A DNA stretch of 64,000 nt from Methylobacterium sp. R2-1 (GCF_014191355.1 NZ_JACHWM010000019.1:1-64000), one strand, 5' to 3'. Shown: positions 7,914-15,691, numbered from the stretch's first letter. Numbers and translations: made by a program. The notes: generated from the sequence alone by a model not told the origin.

Positions 7914-9599
7914 ATGCGTATCTCGATCAAGGCCGCGCTGACCGGCCTCTTTGCCTTGCTCGCGGTGATCATCGCCGGCGAGAGTGCTCTTACGCTCCTC
8001 AAACTCAGCGCGATCCGCCACAGTGCAATGGAAGTTGCAAGCAATTGGCTGCCGTCCGTTCAGAAGTTAGGAGAGCTGAATTCGGCGATCGATAAGACTC
8101 GCGTACGTCAGTACCGGCTCGTCGCCGCGACGCGTGATGCACAACAGCTTGCGGAGCATCGCAAGCAATATCTCGAAATGGTCGAGACTGTTGCTCAAAA
8201 GCGCAAGCAATACGAACTCCTGATTTCTTCGCCGGAGGAGCGAGCGCTGTTCGAACGCTTGGCGCAGGATTGGACACAGTTCGAAGCGGTCGGCAAGCGC
8301 GCAGTCGATCTGATGGAGGCTGGACATCAAGTCGAAGCCTTGGCTGAGATTACGCAGCCTGAGGTAATCAGGCGTTACTCGCACATATCGGAAATCATTG
8401 TTCAGGCGGTCGCTCTGAACCGGCAGGGCGCGCAGAATGAAGCGGAAACGACCGTTGCGAGCGCGGACAGCGCGACGCAGGTGACATACGTCGCGATGGC
8501 CGCGGCTTTGGGCTTGGCCGTTGGCGCTATGATCTTCAGCCTGATGCGTGTTTCTCGGCCGATCGCCCGGATGACAGCGACGATGGGAACGCTTGCTGCT
8601 GGAGACACCACCGTCGCAATATCTGGCTCCGAGCGCCGCGACGAGATCGGCGCCATGGCAGCGGCAGTGCAGGTGTTCAAGGACAACCTGATCCGCACCC
8701 GTCAGTTGGAGGATGAGACGGCACTCGCTCGTGCCTCTGCCGAGGAACAGCGCAGAGCGGGCATGCGCCAGATGGCGGATAGCTTCGAGCAGGCGGTGGG
8801 TGGCATCGTCGGCATGGTGTCCTCCTCGGCAACTGAGCTGCAGGCCACCGCTCAGACCCTGACGACCACAGCCGGCGAGACTGCCGGCCAGTCGACAGCG
8901 GTGGCCGCTGCGGCCGAGGAAGCGTCTGCCAACGTCAACACGGTTGCGGCTGCCGCGGAGGAGCTCGGCACCTCCGTTCAGGAGATCGGGCGCCAAGTGT
9001 TCGGCTCAGCTGATCTTGCTCAACGAGCGGTTGCTGAAGCCGACCAGACTGCCACGCTCGTGCAGGAGCTGAACGGCGCGGTCTCGAAGATCGGCGACGT
9101 CGTGGCCCTGATTTCAAGTATAGCTGGACAGACCAACCTGCTTGCGTTGAACGCCACCATCGAAGCCGCTCGTGCGGGAGAAGCGGGACGCGGCTTCGCC
9201 GTCGTCGCCTCCGAGGTGAAGGAGCTTGCCAGTCAGACGGCCAAGGCGACGGATGAGATCTCCGGTCAAATCAGCCGAATCCAGGGTGCGACGGGTCAGG
9301 CAGTCTCCGCCATCAGCTCGATCACGGGTCGGATCCGCGAGATCAACGCTGTGGCTGCCACCATTGCGGCGGCAGTCGAGGAGCAGGGTGCGGCGACGCA
9401 AGAGATCGTGCGCAATGTGGCGCAGGCGTCGAGCGGAACGAGCGATGTGACGAGCAACATCGTGGGCGTCGCACGCTCATCTGAGGACACCGGTGCCGCG
9501 GCCTCTCAGGTGCTCGCTTCTGCTTCCGAACTGTCTCGCCAGTCCGAGCATCTCAGTTCGGAGGTTGCGCGGTTCCTCGCCACGGTTCGAGCCGCCTAA
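7914..9599 (+). CDS. methyl-accepting chemotaxis protein (561 aa)
   Basis: This is an inner-membrane chemoreceptor. TM1 is at about residues 8-28, a periplasmic four-helix-bundle-type sensor at about 30-185, TM2 (VTYVAMAAALGLAVGAMIF) at about 187-210, and a HAMP domain to about 265. The MCP signalling domain fills the rest. The CheA/CheW-binding hairpin tip, IAGQTNLLALNATIEAARAG followed by EAGRGFAVVASEVKELA, is intact. There is no C-terminal NWETF-type pentapeptide, so methylation enzymes are probably not tethered. The ligand is unknown. No che genes are nearby, so it would feed a distant chemotaxis cluster. A hairpin terminator follows. Confidence 0.95.
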   Translation: MRISIKAALTGLFALLAVIIAGESALTLLKLSAIRHSAMEVASNWLPSVQKLGELNSAIDKTRVRQYRLVAATRDAQQLAEHRKQYLEMVETVAQKRKQYELLISSPEERALFERLAQDWTQFEAVGKRAVDLMEAGHQVEALAEITQPEVIRRYSHISEIIVQAVALNRQGAQNEAETTVASADSATQVTYVAMAAALGLAVGAMIFSLMRVSRPIARMTATMGTLAAGDTTVAISGSERRDEIGAMAAAVQVFKDNLIRTRQLEDETALARASAEEQRRAGMRQMADSFEQAVGGIVGMVSSSATELQATAQTLTTTAGETAGQSTAVAAAAEEASANVNTVAAAAEELGTSVQEIGRQVFGSADLAQRAVAEADQTATLVQELNGAVSKIGDVVALISSIAGQTNLLALNATIEAARAGEAGRGFAVVASEVKELASQTAKATDEISGQISRIQGATGQAVSAISSITGRIREINAVAATIAAAVEEQGAATQEIVRNVAQASSGTSDVTSNIVGVARSSEDTGAAASQVLASASELSRQSEHLSSEVARFLATVRAA

Positions 9600-9627
9600 T
9601 CCTAGCCTCCCCTTCACGCAGATGCAG

Positions 9628-9656
9628 GCTCGCTGATAATCCAGCGGGCCTTTTTC
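9628..9656 (+). terminator. rho-independent terminator of the chemoreceptor gene
   Basis: GGCTCGCTG pairs with CAGCGGGCC around a six-base loop (one G-T pair), followed by five T at 9652-9656. It starts 28 bp after the chemoreceptor stop codon. Confidence 0.7.
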
Positions 9657-9803
9657 TTGCGTGAGCTGCACGGCGAGCGCGCCGAGCCAATCGCCCCATG
9701 GCAGGATTACCGCCTTATCGCCGGCGGTGGCGACCTCGGTTGCAAGGGCAGGAGATGTGACACTGGCGAGCGCCAGCGCCGCGACCAGAAGCATGCGGAT
9801 CAT
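9657..9803 (-). pseudogene. 5' remnant of an exported-protein gene
   Basis: From ATG 9803 or 9794 the frame encodes a clear signal peptide (MLLVAALALASVTSPALA) and then AGDKAVILPWGDWLGALAVQ, which looks like genuine protein. Beyond about 9657 it runs into the terminator and the antisense of the chemoreceptor gene, and the sequence stops looking like protein. I infer that the 3' part has been lost. The family is not recognised. Confidence 0.35.
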
Positions 9804-9879
9804 GAGGATGATCCTGATGATGGGGATGCGCGGAGGGTCCGGCCGGCTCGGGTACTGCGAGCGGGGTAGACCGGAGGTC

Positions 9880-10005
9880 CTACTTGAGTGCCTCTGGAAC
9901 AACGGGCACGAAGGGGAGCTGCCGCAGGATCTCATCATCTCTCGGCAGGCCGTAGACGGCGGGCTGGTGTTCAGGGGGCACTGGCCCGCTGTTCGCGAAC
10001 TTGGA
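9880..10005 (-). pseudogene. short protein-like C-terminal remnant
   Basis: A 41-residue frame between an upstream TAA (10006-10008) and TAG at 9880-9882 reads SGPVPPEHQPAVYGLPRDDE and then ILRQLPFVPVVPEALK. It has no start codon. The composition looks like a genuine protein end and not like the shadows around it. No family is recognised. Confidence 0.25.
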
Positions 10006-10530
10006 TTAGGTGTGGCCGAGCTGGGGTCGCGCTCGGGGTAAGCCGCAGGCGTGGCTTGAGCCCTGTCGCGGTGCGGGGCACGATTTCATGCTGTCCTGCC
10101 GGATTTGACGAGCTTCTGCGCAGGCGGCCGGCGGGTCGGTGTTGCACCCCCTGATACCGGCGCCGACCCGCTGCACTTACGCCTCGCTCAAACTCGAGCG
10201 CGCCCCCGCGATCGTCGTCGGAAGTGTGTGCGGCGCCGAAAGCGGCACGTCGGCCTGCGCCGCTTCGCCGATGTCGCTCGGTCGCCTGCATGCTGCCCGC
10301 GTGCTTCGGCTTCCTGCCAGCCCCCTGGCATTTGCCGCCGCGGCCGACGCCGGTTGGTTTCGTCATAGCCGTTTGATTTCAATCAGGGTGATGCGAGAAG
10401 ACCTGCGAATGGGACCCTGTGCGATGCCGGCCCCTATACCCGTAAGGTTTCACTCCCTGGCACCGGACATAGCAGGGATGCGGTCGAACTGCCCTCGGGC
10501 AGCCTCATGCTCAGGGAGACGAAAACCGCG
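10006..10530. other. intergenic region without a convincing gene
   Basis: Several overlapping Arg/Pro-rich frames on both strands (9971-10537) exclude one another and have no RBS or domain. I see no repeat or RNA gene. Confidence 0.35.
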
Positions 10531-11541
10531 TCACTGAAGGGGCACCCGAACGCGGACGCGGATACCGTCAGATTCGAAGGCGACTTCGACCTCCGCCTTC
10601 GTCTGCGCAGCCAGAACCTTGTTCAGGAGGCGGTGCCCGAACCCTTCCCGTGTCGGATGCCCGACCGGTGGTCCGTCATGTTCATCCCAGTTCCACCGCA
10701 GGCACCTCCCGATCGGGCCATTCTCGACCCACCAAGTCACCGCAAGTTGGCCGTTCGGATCAGCGAGAGCCCCGTGTCGCAGGGCGTTGGTGGTTAACTC
10801 GTGCAGGGCCATACCCACGGGCACGGCGAGTTCGGATGGTAGCTCGACCTTGGGACCTTGCAGGGTGAGCCGCCCGCGGACATCGTAAGGATCGACTTCA
10901 GCCCGCAGCAGCCCCTCAAACGAAGCAGCTTGCGACAGATCCTCTGTGATCAGCGCGTGCGTTCGTGCGAGCGAAGTAATCCGGCCAGACAGTGCACGGG
11001 TAAACTCTGAGATTGAGAGGGAGGATCGAGCCGTTGCATTCATTACCGCCTGCACGGTAGCAAGTGTGTTCTTCACACGATGGTGCAACTCACGCACCAA
11101 AAGCGTTTGCCGTTCCTCAAAGGCATGACGCTCCGTCACATCCCGCTGTGCCGAGACCCAGTGCGTGATCAGACCGTCCTTCTCACGCACCGGGCTGATG
11201 AGCCACTCAACGACGTAGGTTGATCCGTCCTTGCGATAGTTGATGGTCTCGCCCTGGAAGCGGTCGCCCGCCGCAAGAGCAACGCGCATCCGGTGCAGGA
11301 CCTCGCCATCTGTTTCCGGCCCCTGCAGCAACCGTGGTGAGCGCCCGAGAACCTCGTGCGCTTCGTAGCCGGTCATACGGGTGAAGGCGGGGTTGGCGTA
11401 CTCAATGCGCGGTCCGGGCTCATCAAGTTCGGCCGAGGTGATGAGGATAGCCTCACCGGCTGCTTCGACGGCAGCAATAAGCACTTCCAGGTTGAGCCCA
11501 ACCTGCGCCGCTCCGCGATCCTCGCGCAAGTCCCTCTCCAT
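10531..11541 (-). CDS. PAS/LOV-like HWE-family histidine kinase (336 aa)
   Basis: Residues 18-137 form one PAS domain very close to LOV domains: ANPAFTRMTGY, LGRSPRLLQG, NYRKDG and ISPVREKDG are in order. The photoactive Cys position (GxNCRFLQ) is Pro69 and the second flavin-contact Asn is Val111, so photochemistry is not expected. Residues 147-240 carry the HWE H-box ELHHRVKN (phospho-acceptor probably His154). The ATPase part has ALHELTTNALRHGAL (N-box) and W-x-W-x-E-x-x-G-P-P-V, typical of HWE kinases. There is no membrane segment, so it is cytosolic. No partner regulator is adjacent. Confidence 0.9.
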   Translation of the reverse strand: MERDLREDRGAAQVGLNLEVLIAAVEAAGEAILITSAELDEPGPRIEYANPAFTRMTGYEAHEVLGRSPRLLQGPETDGEVLHRMRVALAAGDRFQGETINYRKDGSTYVVEWLISPVREKDGLITHWVSAQRDVTERHAFEERQTLLVRELHHRVKNTLATVQAVMNATARSSLSISEFTRALSGRITSLARTHALITEDLSQAASFEGLLRAEVDPYDVRGRLTLQGPKVELPSELAVPVGMALHELTTNALRHGALADPNGQLAVTWWVENGPIGRCLRWNWDEHDGPPVGHPTREGFGHRLLNKVLAAQTKAEVEVAFESDGIRVRVRVPLQ

Positions 11542-11646
11542 CTAAGCAGCCGCTTTATGTGCCTCCCGTCAACCGACGCACCATCAGTCGGTTTCCCGAT
11601 TTCGCGCTTCCGCCTGTGCTGGGAGCGCTCATGATGTGGAGGACCC

Positions 11647-11724
11647 TTACCGCCATCCGATCAGCACGACGAAGCTGGAGAAGGCGATGGCAGAGGCCAT
11701 GACGGTGAGGGCGATCGTGTCCAT
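11647..11724 (-). CDS. possible 25-residue single-helix membrane peptide
   Basis: ATG 11724 encodes MDTIALTVMASAIAFSSFVV and then LIGWR, almost all one hydrophobic helix, ending in TAA. The Shine-Dalgarno sequence is weak. A longer frame in the same phase (from 11943) overlaps the HNH gene and is a shadow. This call is tentative because such short hydrophobic frames occur by chance. Confidence 0.25.
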   Translation of the reverse strand: MDTIALTVMASAIAFSSFVVLIGWR

Positions 11725-11788
11725 ACCGGCCCGATAGCGACAATCCGGAACAGGCGACATCCGGCGTTCAGCCGCTGCGGCATCGACA

Positions 11789-12127
11789 TCACCGCAGGCA
11801 GAGTCGGCGCGCCCTGGAATCCGCCGTCCTCCGGGTGTGGTACGATCCGCAGCGCAACCGGATGTTCGCCTCGTCCAGGCTGGCGCCACCGTCCTGAAGT
11901 TCCACGATGTGGTCGCAGTAGATGCGGGTGCCGGCGCGGCCACAGTCCTCGCAGCGGCGGCCGCGCTGCCTCAGCAACCGATCCCGAAGCGCGCGCCTCT
12001 CGGGCGTCTGATAGAAGGCCTGCGACCGCTCACTGACTCTGCGGTCCTCCCAAGTGCGGGCCGAGGGCATGGCCGTTCGCGTGCCCAAAGAGCCGATACG
12101 CGGCGAGAGGGTGGCGAGACGAGCCAT
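11789..12127 (-). CDS. HNH endonuclease, phage type, with a damaged zinc motif (112 aa)
   Basis: The frame holds RGRRCEDCGR, then IYCDHIVELQDGGASLDEAN, then LRCGSYHTRRT. This is the zinc-finger HNH nuclease layout C-x2-C ... D-H-I ... D-G-G ... N ... C-x2-C-H of small phage nucleases usually encoded beside the terminase. The last C-x2-C is C-G-S-Y here, so one expected zinc ligand is Tyr (TAC for TGC). The N-terminus (MARLATLSPRIGSLGTRT) is also typical. No terminase or capsid gene is present, so it is a stranded prophage gene, perhaps inactive. Confidence 0.8.
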   Translation of the reverse strand: MARLATLSPRIGSLGTRTAMPSARTWEDRRVSERSQAFYQTPERRALRDRLLRQRGRRCEDCGRAGTRIYCDHIVELQDGGASLDEANIRLRCGSYHTRRTADSRARRLCLR

Positions 12128-12295
12128 GCCCTACAAGTCCCACCAAGGTGAGCCGCGATCCGGTCGCCGGGGTTTCGGATCAAATCGCTAAAGAGGGCTC
12201 GGGCCCCGACCACCCGTACAGCTTCGGGCCGCCAGGGTTCCCGCCGGTCTCGGATGGACCTGGCAGCAGCGAGGCTGGCGTGCGATATGGCGCTC

Positions 12296-12493
12296 ATGAC
12301 GAACGAAGTGCCACATCCCTATTCCATCACGGTCGAGCCGCTGAAGAAGCCCGAAGGACAGTTCGGGTGGGCGCTGAAGAAGCACGGCAAACTGACCGAG
12401 CGGTCGGACCGCTCCTTCCCTAGCGAAGCCAAGGCATTCGAGAGCGCCTTGAAGGCCATTGAGCGAGAGCAAACCGGCTTCGGGAGCCGATAG
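12296..12493 (+). CDS. small hypothetical protein (65 aa), HPYSI family
   Basis: The start MTNEVPHPYSITVEPLKKPE is chosen over the longer 12254 frame because the homologous-looking protein at 15023-15226 begins the same way (HPYSI-x-V-x-P). The pattern is P-G/E-x-F-x-W/C, a charged turn, R-S-x-x-S-F/Y-x-S/T-x-x-E/D-A and a C-terminal helix (SALKAIEREQ). It is predicted to be soluble, with a beta-beta-beta-alpha shape. The function is unknown. Two copies of this type lie within 3 kb of each other. Confidence 0.6.
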   Translation: MTNEVPHPYSITVEPLKKPEGQFGWALKKHGKLTERSDRSFPSEAKAFESALKAIEREQTGFGSR

Positions 12494-12541
12494 GCTTCTG
12501 AGGGCTCTAAAGCGGTACAGACCACCAGCCCGCAACCAGCC

Positions 12542-13057
12542 TCACCTCTTCGGCTCTGCTGACTCAGCTGTTGGCGGCCGCATCTTGTTTTTCACGAGGT
12601 ACTTCACCCCGCGATCGAACGAGGTATCGTTGTCTCCGCGAATGTCGACGCTGTAAGCCTGCTCGGGTGTATCGGCCTTAAGGTCTTTCACATAGACATT
12701 GATGTTGAGGATCAGGTTCGAGACCTTCTGGATTTCGCCAGTGATTGCGACGTCCGCTTTGAGTTTGCGGGCGTAATCTTCGGCGCATCCGCCGCATTTG
12801 CGCAGGTCGGATCCCCGTTCGACCTCAGCCCTCACGGCATCCGTTGACACGATCTGGTAGCGTCCGCTCTCCTGCAGTTGCTGACGCAGCAGATCGGTGA
12901 GGGGGCCGAGGCGGGCTCGGTCGGCGTCGGTTGGACTCTGGGCGCCGAGGTTTGCAAGCTGAAAATCGAAAACGGCAGCTTTGGGCGGCTCGGCGTGTGC
13001 TGCCGTGGTCACAAGCAGTACTGCCGAGGCAGCCGACAACAAATGATGTGACTTCAT
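12542..13057 (-). CDS. DUF2380-type secreted protein (171 aa)
   Basis: Residues 1-22 form a signal peptide (cleavage after AHA). The mature protein has AVFDFQLANLG, LLRQQLQESGRYQIVSTDAV, a C-x-x-C pair (RKCGGCAED), ADVAITGEIQKVSNLILNIN and DIRGDNDTSF, the block order of the alphaproteobacterial DUF2380/DUF3280 family. These proteins are periplasmic or secreted and of unknown function, sometimes found beside quinoprotein dehydrogenase genes, none of which occur here. The start is well supported by AGGAGGAAC directly before the ATG. Confidence 0.75.
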   Translation of the reverse strand: MKSHHLLSAASAVLLVTTAAHAEPPKAAVFDFQLANLGAQSPTDADRARLGPLTDLLRQQLQESGRYQIVSTDAVRAEVERGSDLRKCGGCAEDYARKLKADVAITGEIQKVSNLILNINVYVKDLKADTPEQAYSVDIRGDNDTSFDRGVKYLVKNKMRPPTAESAEPKR

Positions 13058-13359
13058 GCATGTTCCTCCTGAGACTTTTTTGTCTCATGAAGGAACGCGT
13101 GAACAGGAGATACGTCGCATCCAGGGTGCCGAGACGCGGAGCGAGAGCGGGGAGGCGGCCAAGCCCTACGAACGCTTGCCAAGTGCGCCTCGATCCTTTT
13201 GCCCGGCACGGTGCCCTACAGGGCGATTACCCTGCCAAACCTGATCGGTTGCCATCAATAGGTCGGGCGCCAGTTCATCTGGCTGTGCGGAGCGCCGGGC
13301 ATCCACGTGTTGACCATGCGGGTCTCTTCAGCCTCGCAGGCTAGCAAGGCGAACCTTCG
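13058..13359. other. intergenic region, no gene seen
   Basis: The region contains the promoter and strong RBS of the DUF2380-type gene at its left end. The plus-strand frames starting at 12931 and 13056 have no protein-like features. Confidence 0.35.
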
Positions 13360-13578
13360 TCATTCAAACCCCGTGATCGCTCGCGCCTCGGGGGCGTCAG
13401 GATCGAAGGTGTTAGGGACGGTCGAGAGCCAGTCGACGGCCAGGATGCCGGCCAGAACCATCGCCACACCGATCAGCAACGGGGTCAGTCGCTTGGCGTG
13501 AGCGCGCAGGCCGTGGATCACCACGCAGCCGAGCACGAAGACGCCGGCTTGGTAAAGGGCGACCGCAGGGTGGGCCAT
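13360..13578 (-). CDS. small membrane protein (72 aa)
   Basis: The start MAHPAVALYQAGVFVLGCVV is chosen because the upstream extension to 13695 is Arg/Ser-rich and not protein-like. Two hydrophobic helices are evident, at about residues 8-23 and 31-50 (PLLIGVAMVLAGILAVDWL), with a short basic loop (RAHAKR) between them. A soluble acidic tail follows. It is predicted to be an inner-membrane protein of unknown function. Confidence 0.6.
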   Translation of the reverse strand: MAHPAVALYQAGVFVLGCVVIHGLRAHAKRLTPLLIGVAMVLAGILAVDWLSTVPNTFDPDAPEARAITGFE

Positions 13579-13716
13579 GGCACGAGCTCCGGACGAATCG
13601 TCGGAGCGCACCCTACCGCGCGAGGCAGGCTTCGATGAAGTCGCGCGACCATCGGATTCCAAGGGCCGGCCGCGAGGCTGCCGCCCCGCCCCCATCCACC
13701 ACCGCGAGAGGCCGAG

Positions 13717-14166
13717 ATGTGTAGCGTCCGCGCGTCGGGAGCCCCCGAGATCACACGCACGACGCCGCTTCGTCTCGCGGACGCCGCACTTGCTTTCCCG
13801 GACGGCGGAAGGACAGCCTCTGGCCTGCGCCGAGAGCGCGACCGCGGGCGGCTTGTCACCGAGTTCGTCCCGGGAAAGGAATACACCACGCTCGATGCGA
13901 TCGACCGCATGAGGAAGCTATGCCGCACGCAGCCAAAGGCCCCCGTCTCTATCTCGTCGCTGCCCGCCGCAATGCCGAGGGTCGTATCGTCGCTGCCGCT
14001 CAATGAGTCATCCGAGACGGCACCAAAATGCGCACGACAGGATGCGGCGAAAGCGACGTTGCAGGCGCTCATCAAGCACTCGCCGATTACCTCCGCGCCG
14101 CGCACCGGCCGGCGCGGAGCAAACGCGGTCTCGATGACATCTCGGCGGCGATCGGCCATCGCCTGA
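13717..14166 (+). CDS. excisionase-like small DNA-binding protein overlapping an integrase remnant
   Basis: Residues 18-75 read PLRLADAALAFPDGGRTASG, then LRRERDRGRLVTEFVPGKEY, then TTLDAIDRMRKLC. This is a winged-helix/excisionase-like module common upstream of phage-type integrase genes in Hyphomicrobiales. Beyond residue 75 the text is Ser/Pro-rich and overlaps the better-supported integrase frame at 13920-14312. The true protein may therefore end soon after residue 80, or its stop has been lost. The start ATG 13717 has only a weak RBS. Confidence 0.5.
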   Translation: MCSVRASGAPEITRTTPLRLADAALAFPDGGRTASGLRRERDRGRLVTEFVPGKEYTTLDAIDRMRKLCRTQPKAPVSISSLPAAMPRVVSSLPLNESSETAPKCARQDAAKATLQALIKHSPITSAPRTGRRGANAVSMTSRRRSAIA

Positions 14167-14312
14167 CCGATGCCGGGCGGCGCGATCCCGAAAGTATGGC
14201 CGTCTCGGACAATCCCAAACCTCGGTTGAGCCCGGCCTATGCCAAAGCCGGCAACCGGCCTCGGACGACGGGTGTCGTGCCGAGGGAGGCACCGAACCGA
14301 AGCGGGTCCTGA
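13920..14312 (+). pseudogene. tyrosine recombinase (integrase) N-terminal remnant with an in-frame TGA
   Basis: From ATG 13920 the frame reads KGPRLYLVAARRNAEGR, then IVAAAQ, TGA (14004-14006), then VIRDGTKMRTTGCGESDVAG and AHQALADYLRAAHRPAR. This matches the N-terminal arm-binding part of phage integrases (PRLYL...x-W-V-I-R-D-G-x-x-x-x-T-G-C). Trp is expected exactly where the TGA stands, so TGG to TGA is the likely lesion. After about residue 95 the similarity ends and no catalytic R-H-R-Y domain follows, so the gene is also truncated. The start overlaps the excisionase-like gene, the normal arrangement for this pair. Confidence 0.65.
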
Positions 14313-14329
14313 AGGCAGGGGCCTGGCCC

Positions 14330-14521
14330 TCAGCGCTTCGGCCGCTTATCCTCTGGCCTCTCGGGCTTGGGATCCCGCGAGGGATCGGGGTTGTCTTCGG
14401 ACTTGACCGTCGCCCCGGGCGTGCCCTTACCGGGATGCCCGGTCTGCTCGTCGATGTTTCCGAGCGCGCCGCCCTCGCGTGTCTTGCCGGCCTCAGCGCC
14501 CGGCTTCTCCGGCTTCCTCAT
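14330..14521 (-). CDS. small hydrophilic hypothetical protein (63 aa)
   Basis: The protein starts MRKPEKPGAEAGKTREGG and continues through NIDEQTGHPGKGTPGA to a Pro/Lys/Asp-rich tail. It has no hydrophobic segment and is almost certainly disordered. ATG 14521 is preceded by GGGAGA at suitable spacing, so the extension to 14545 is not needed. Similar short G/K/P-rich proteins are common in Methylobacterium. The role is unknown. Confidence 0.55.
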   Translation of the reverse strand: MRKPEKPGAEAGKTREGGALGNIDEQTGHPGKGTPGATVKSEDNPDPSRDPKPERPEDKRPKR

Positions 14522-14768
14522 GTCGTTCTCCCATTCGCCGAGCAAAAGCGCTTCAAGCTGGTAGAACGCGTAGCGAACCTTGAAGGAGCCGCATGTTCGG
14601 CATTATGATGCAGATGTGATCGGTCCGGAGCAGGGCGCACGCCTCGACGACGGATGTGGTGTCACGCGCAGGGGAGGTCGCTGGGCGGCCTTCCAGCATC
14701 GGCTCCGGCCGCATCGATCTATAGCGTCCGGCGGCCTAATGCTCGGACATCCCGAACAGGAGGACACC

Positions 14769-14981
14769 ATGCGCTATACCGTTCATTGGACTGCGCCGTC
14801 AGGTCCCTCGACGGAGCCGCACGCTCTCGGAGCGAGAGCGGCCGAGCGGGCCATGACCTTTGCGAGTATGGGCGCCGCGGACGTCTATGTGGAGACCGCC
14901 GACGGACGGGTGTTCCGGGCGCCGGCGCAGATGGCCGCCCTGGTTCAGTACGCTCAGACCGCCGACGCCGACCAGATCTGA
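14769..14981 (+). CDS. small hypothetical protein (70 aa)
   Basis: The start ATG 14769 has a strong RBS (AGGAGG at 14758-14763). The sequence runs MRYTVHWTAPSGPSTEPHAL, a helix AAERAMTFASMG, then AADVYVETADGRVFRAPAQM. The strand, helix, A-D-V-x-V-x-x-x-D-G arrangement is found in a recurrent class of short Methylobacterium proteins and is shared with 5597-5830. It is soluble and of unknown function. The longer frames from 14580 and 14654 are shadows. Confidence 0.65.
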   Translation: MRYTVHWTAPSGPSTEPHALGARAAERAMTFASMGAADVYVETADGRVFRAPAQMAALVQYAQTADADQI

Positions 14982-15022
14982 TCCGACGGCGCGCAGCAGC
15001 CCGACCCATTCCCGGGAAGAGA

Positions 15023-15226
15023 TCACGAGCCGACGAGCTGCCACTCGAAGACGAGCTGGCGCAGCTGCAGCTGGGCAGCGCGGCGGGCCTCGTCGAAGGT
15101 CGCGTAGCTCTGCGGTCCGTAGCGTCGCGGCGCTCCCTTCTCGAGGATGGAGCAGACGAAGCGGCCCGGAAGCCGCCAGCAGGGCCGCACATCGATCGAG
15201 TAGGGATGATTGTTCCGGTCAGCCAT
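15023..15226 (-). CDS. small hypothetical protein (67 aa), HPYSI family
   Basis: It begins MADRNNHPYSIDVRPCWRLP and then reads GRFVCSILEKG, RRYGPQSYATFDEARRAAQL, ending in a helix. It aligns by eye with the protein at 12296-12493 (HPYSI-x-V-x-P, P-G-x-F, R-x-x-x-S-F/Y, E-A helix), so the two are probably paralogues or exchanged copies of one family. The start is set by that alignment rather than by the longer frame to 15274. The function is unknown. Confidence 0.6.
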   Translation of the reverse strand: MADRNNHPYSIDVRPCWRLPGRFVCSILEKGAPRRYGPQSYATFDEARRAAQLQLRQLVFEWQLVGS

Positions 15227-15339
15227 CCGGACATCGTGACATGCCCGTCGGCCTCGACCAAGGCGCGGCGGCACCGTGCGAGGCTCACATTTACTTGCAG
15301 CCGGTCCCTGCAGCGTGTCCTCGCGGCGGATGAGCGGCC

Positions 15340-15648
15340 TCAGGCCTCGTCCTCATCCTGCGAGGGGCGCAGGGAACGCTCGATCGTCTCCAGAACGGTC
15401 TTGGCGAGCGCCGCGTCCGGATCGTCGCGGAACAGCACGTCGCGCAGCATGGCGAGGTAGCCTTCGAGGCGCTCGTCGTAATGATCGGAATCGATCGAGC
15501 GCAGCACGCTGGCCAGGAAGCCCACCGCCATCTGGTGGGCCACCTGCTTGGCACCGAGCTCAGCGAGCCCCTCGGCGAGGTTCGTCACCGCCGCATCGTG
15601 CCGCGCAGTGACGGCGGCGAGCGCGGCGAGTTGCTGGGTCTGGTCCAT
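15340..15648 (-). CDS. hypothetical helical protein (102 aa)
   Basis: The protein is soluble and nearly all helical: MDQTQQLAALAAVTARHDAA, then AKQVAHQMAVGFLASVLRSI, then YLAMLRDVLFRDDPDAALAK, with an acidic end (SQDEDEA). There is no signal peptide or membrane segment. It lies immediately downstream of mntR on the same strand (44 bp gap), so co-transcription is possible but a metal-related role is not shown. No family is recognised. Confidence 0.65.
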   Translation of the reverse strand: MDQTQQLAALAAVTARHDAAVTNLAEGLAELGAKQVAHQMAVGFLASVLRSIDSDHYDERLEGYLAMLRDVLFRDDPDAALAKTVLETIERSLRPSQDEDEA

Positions 15649-15691
15649 CGGGGTCGGGTCCTCGGAACGCGCCTGCGGTCAGGATCGAAGC

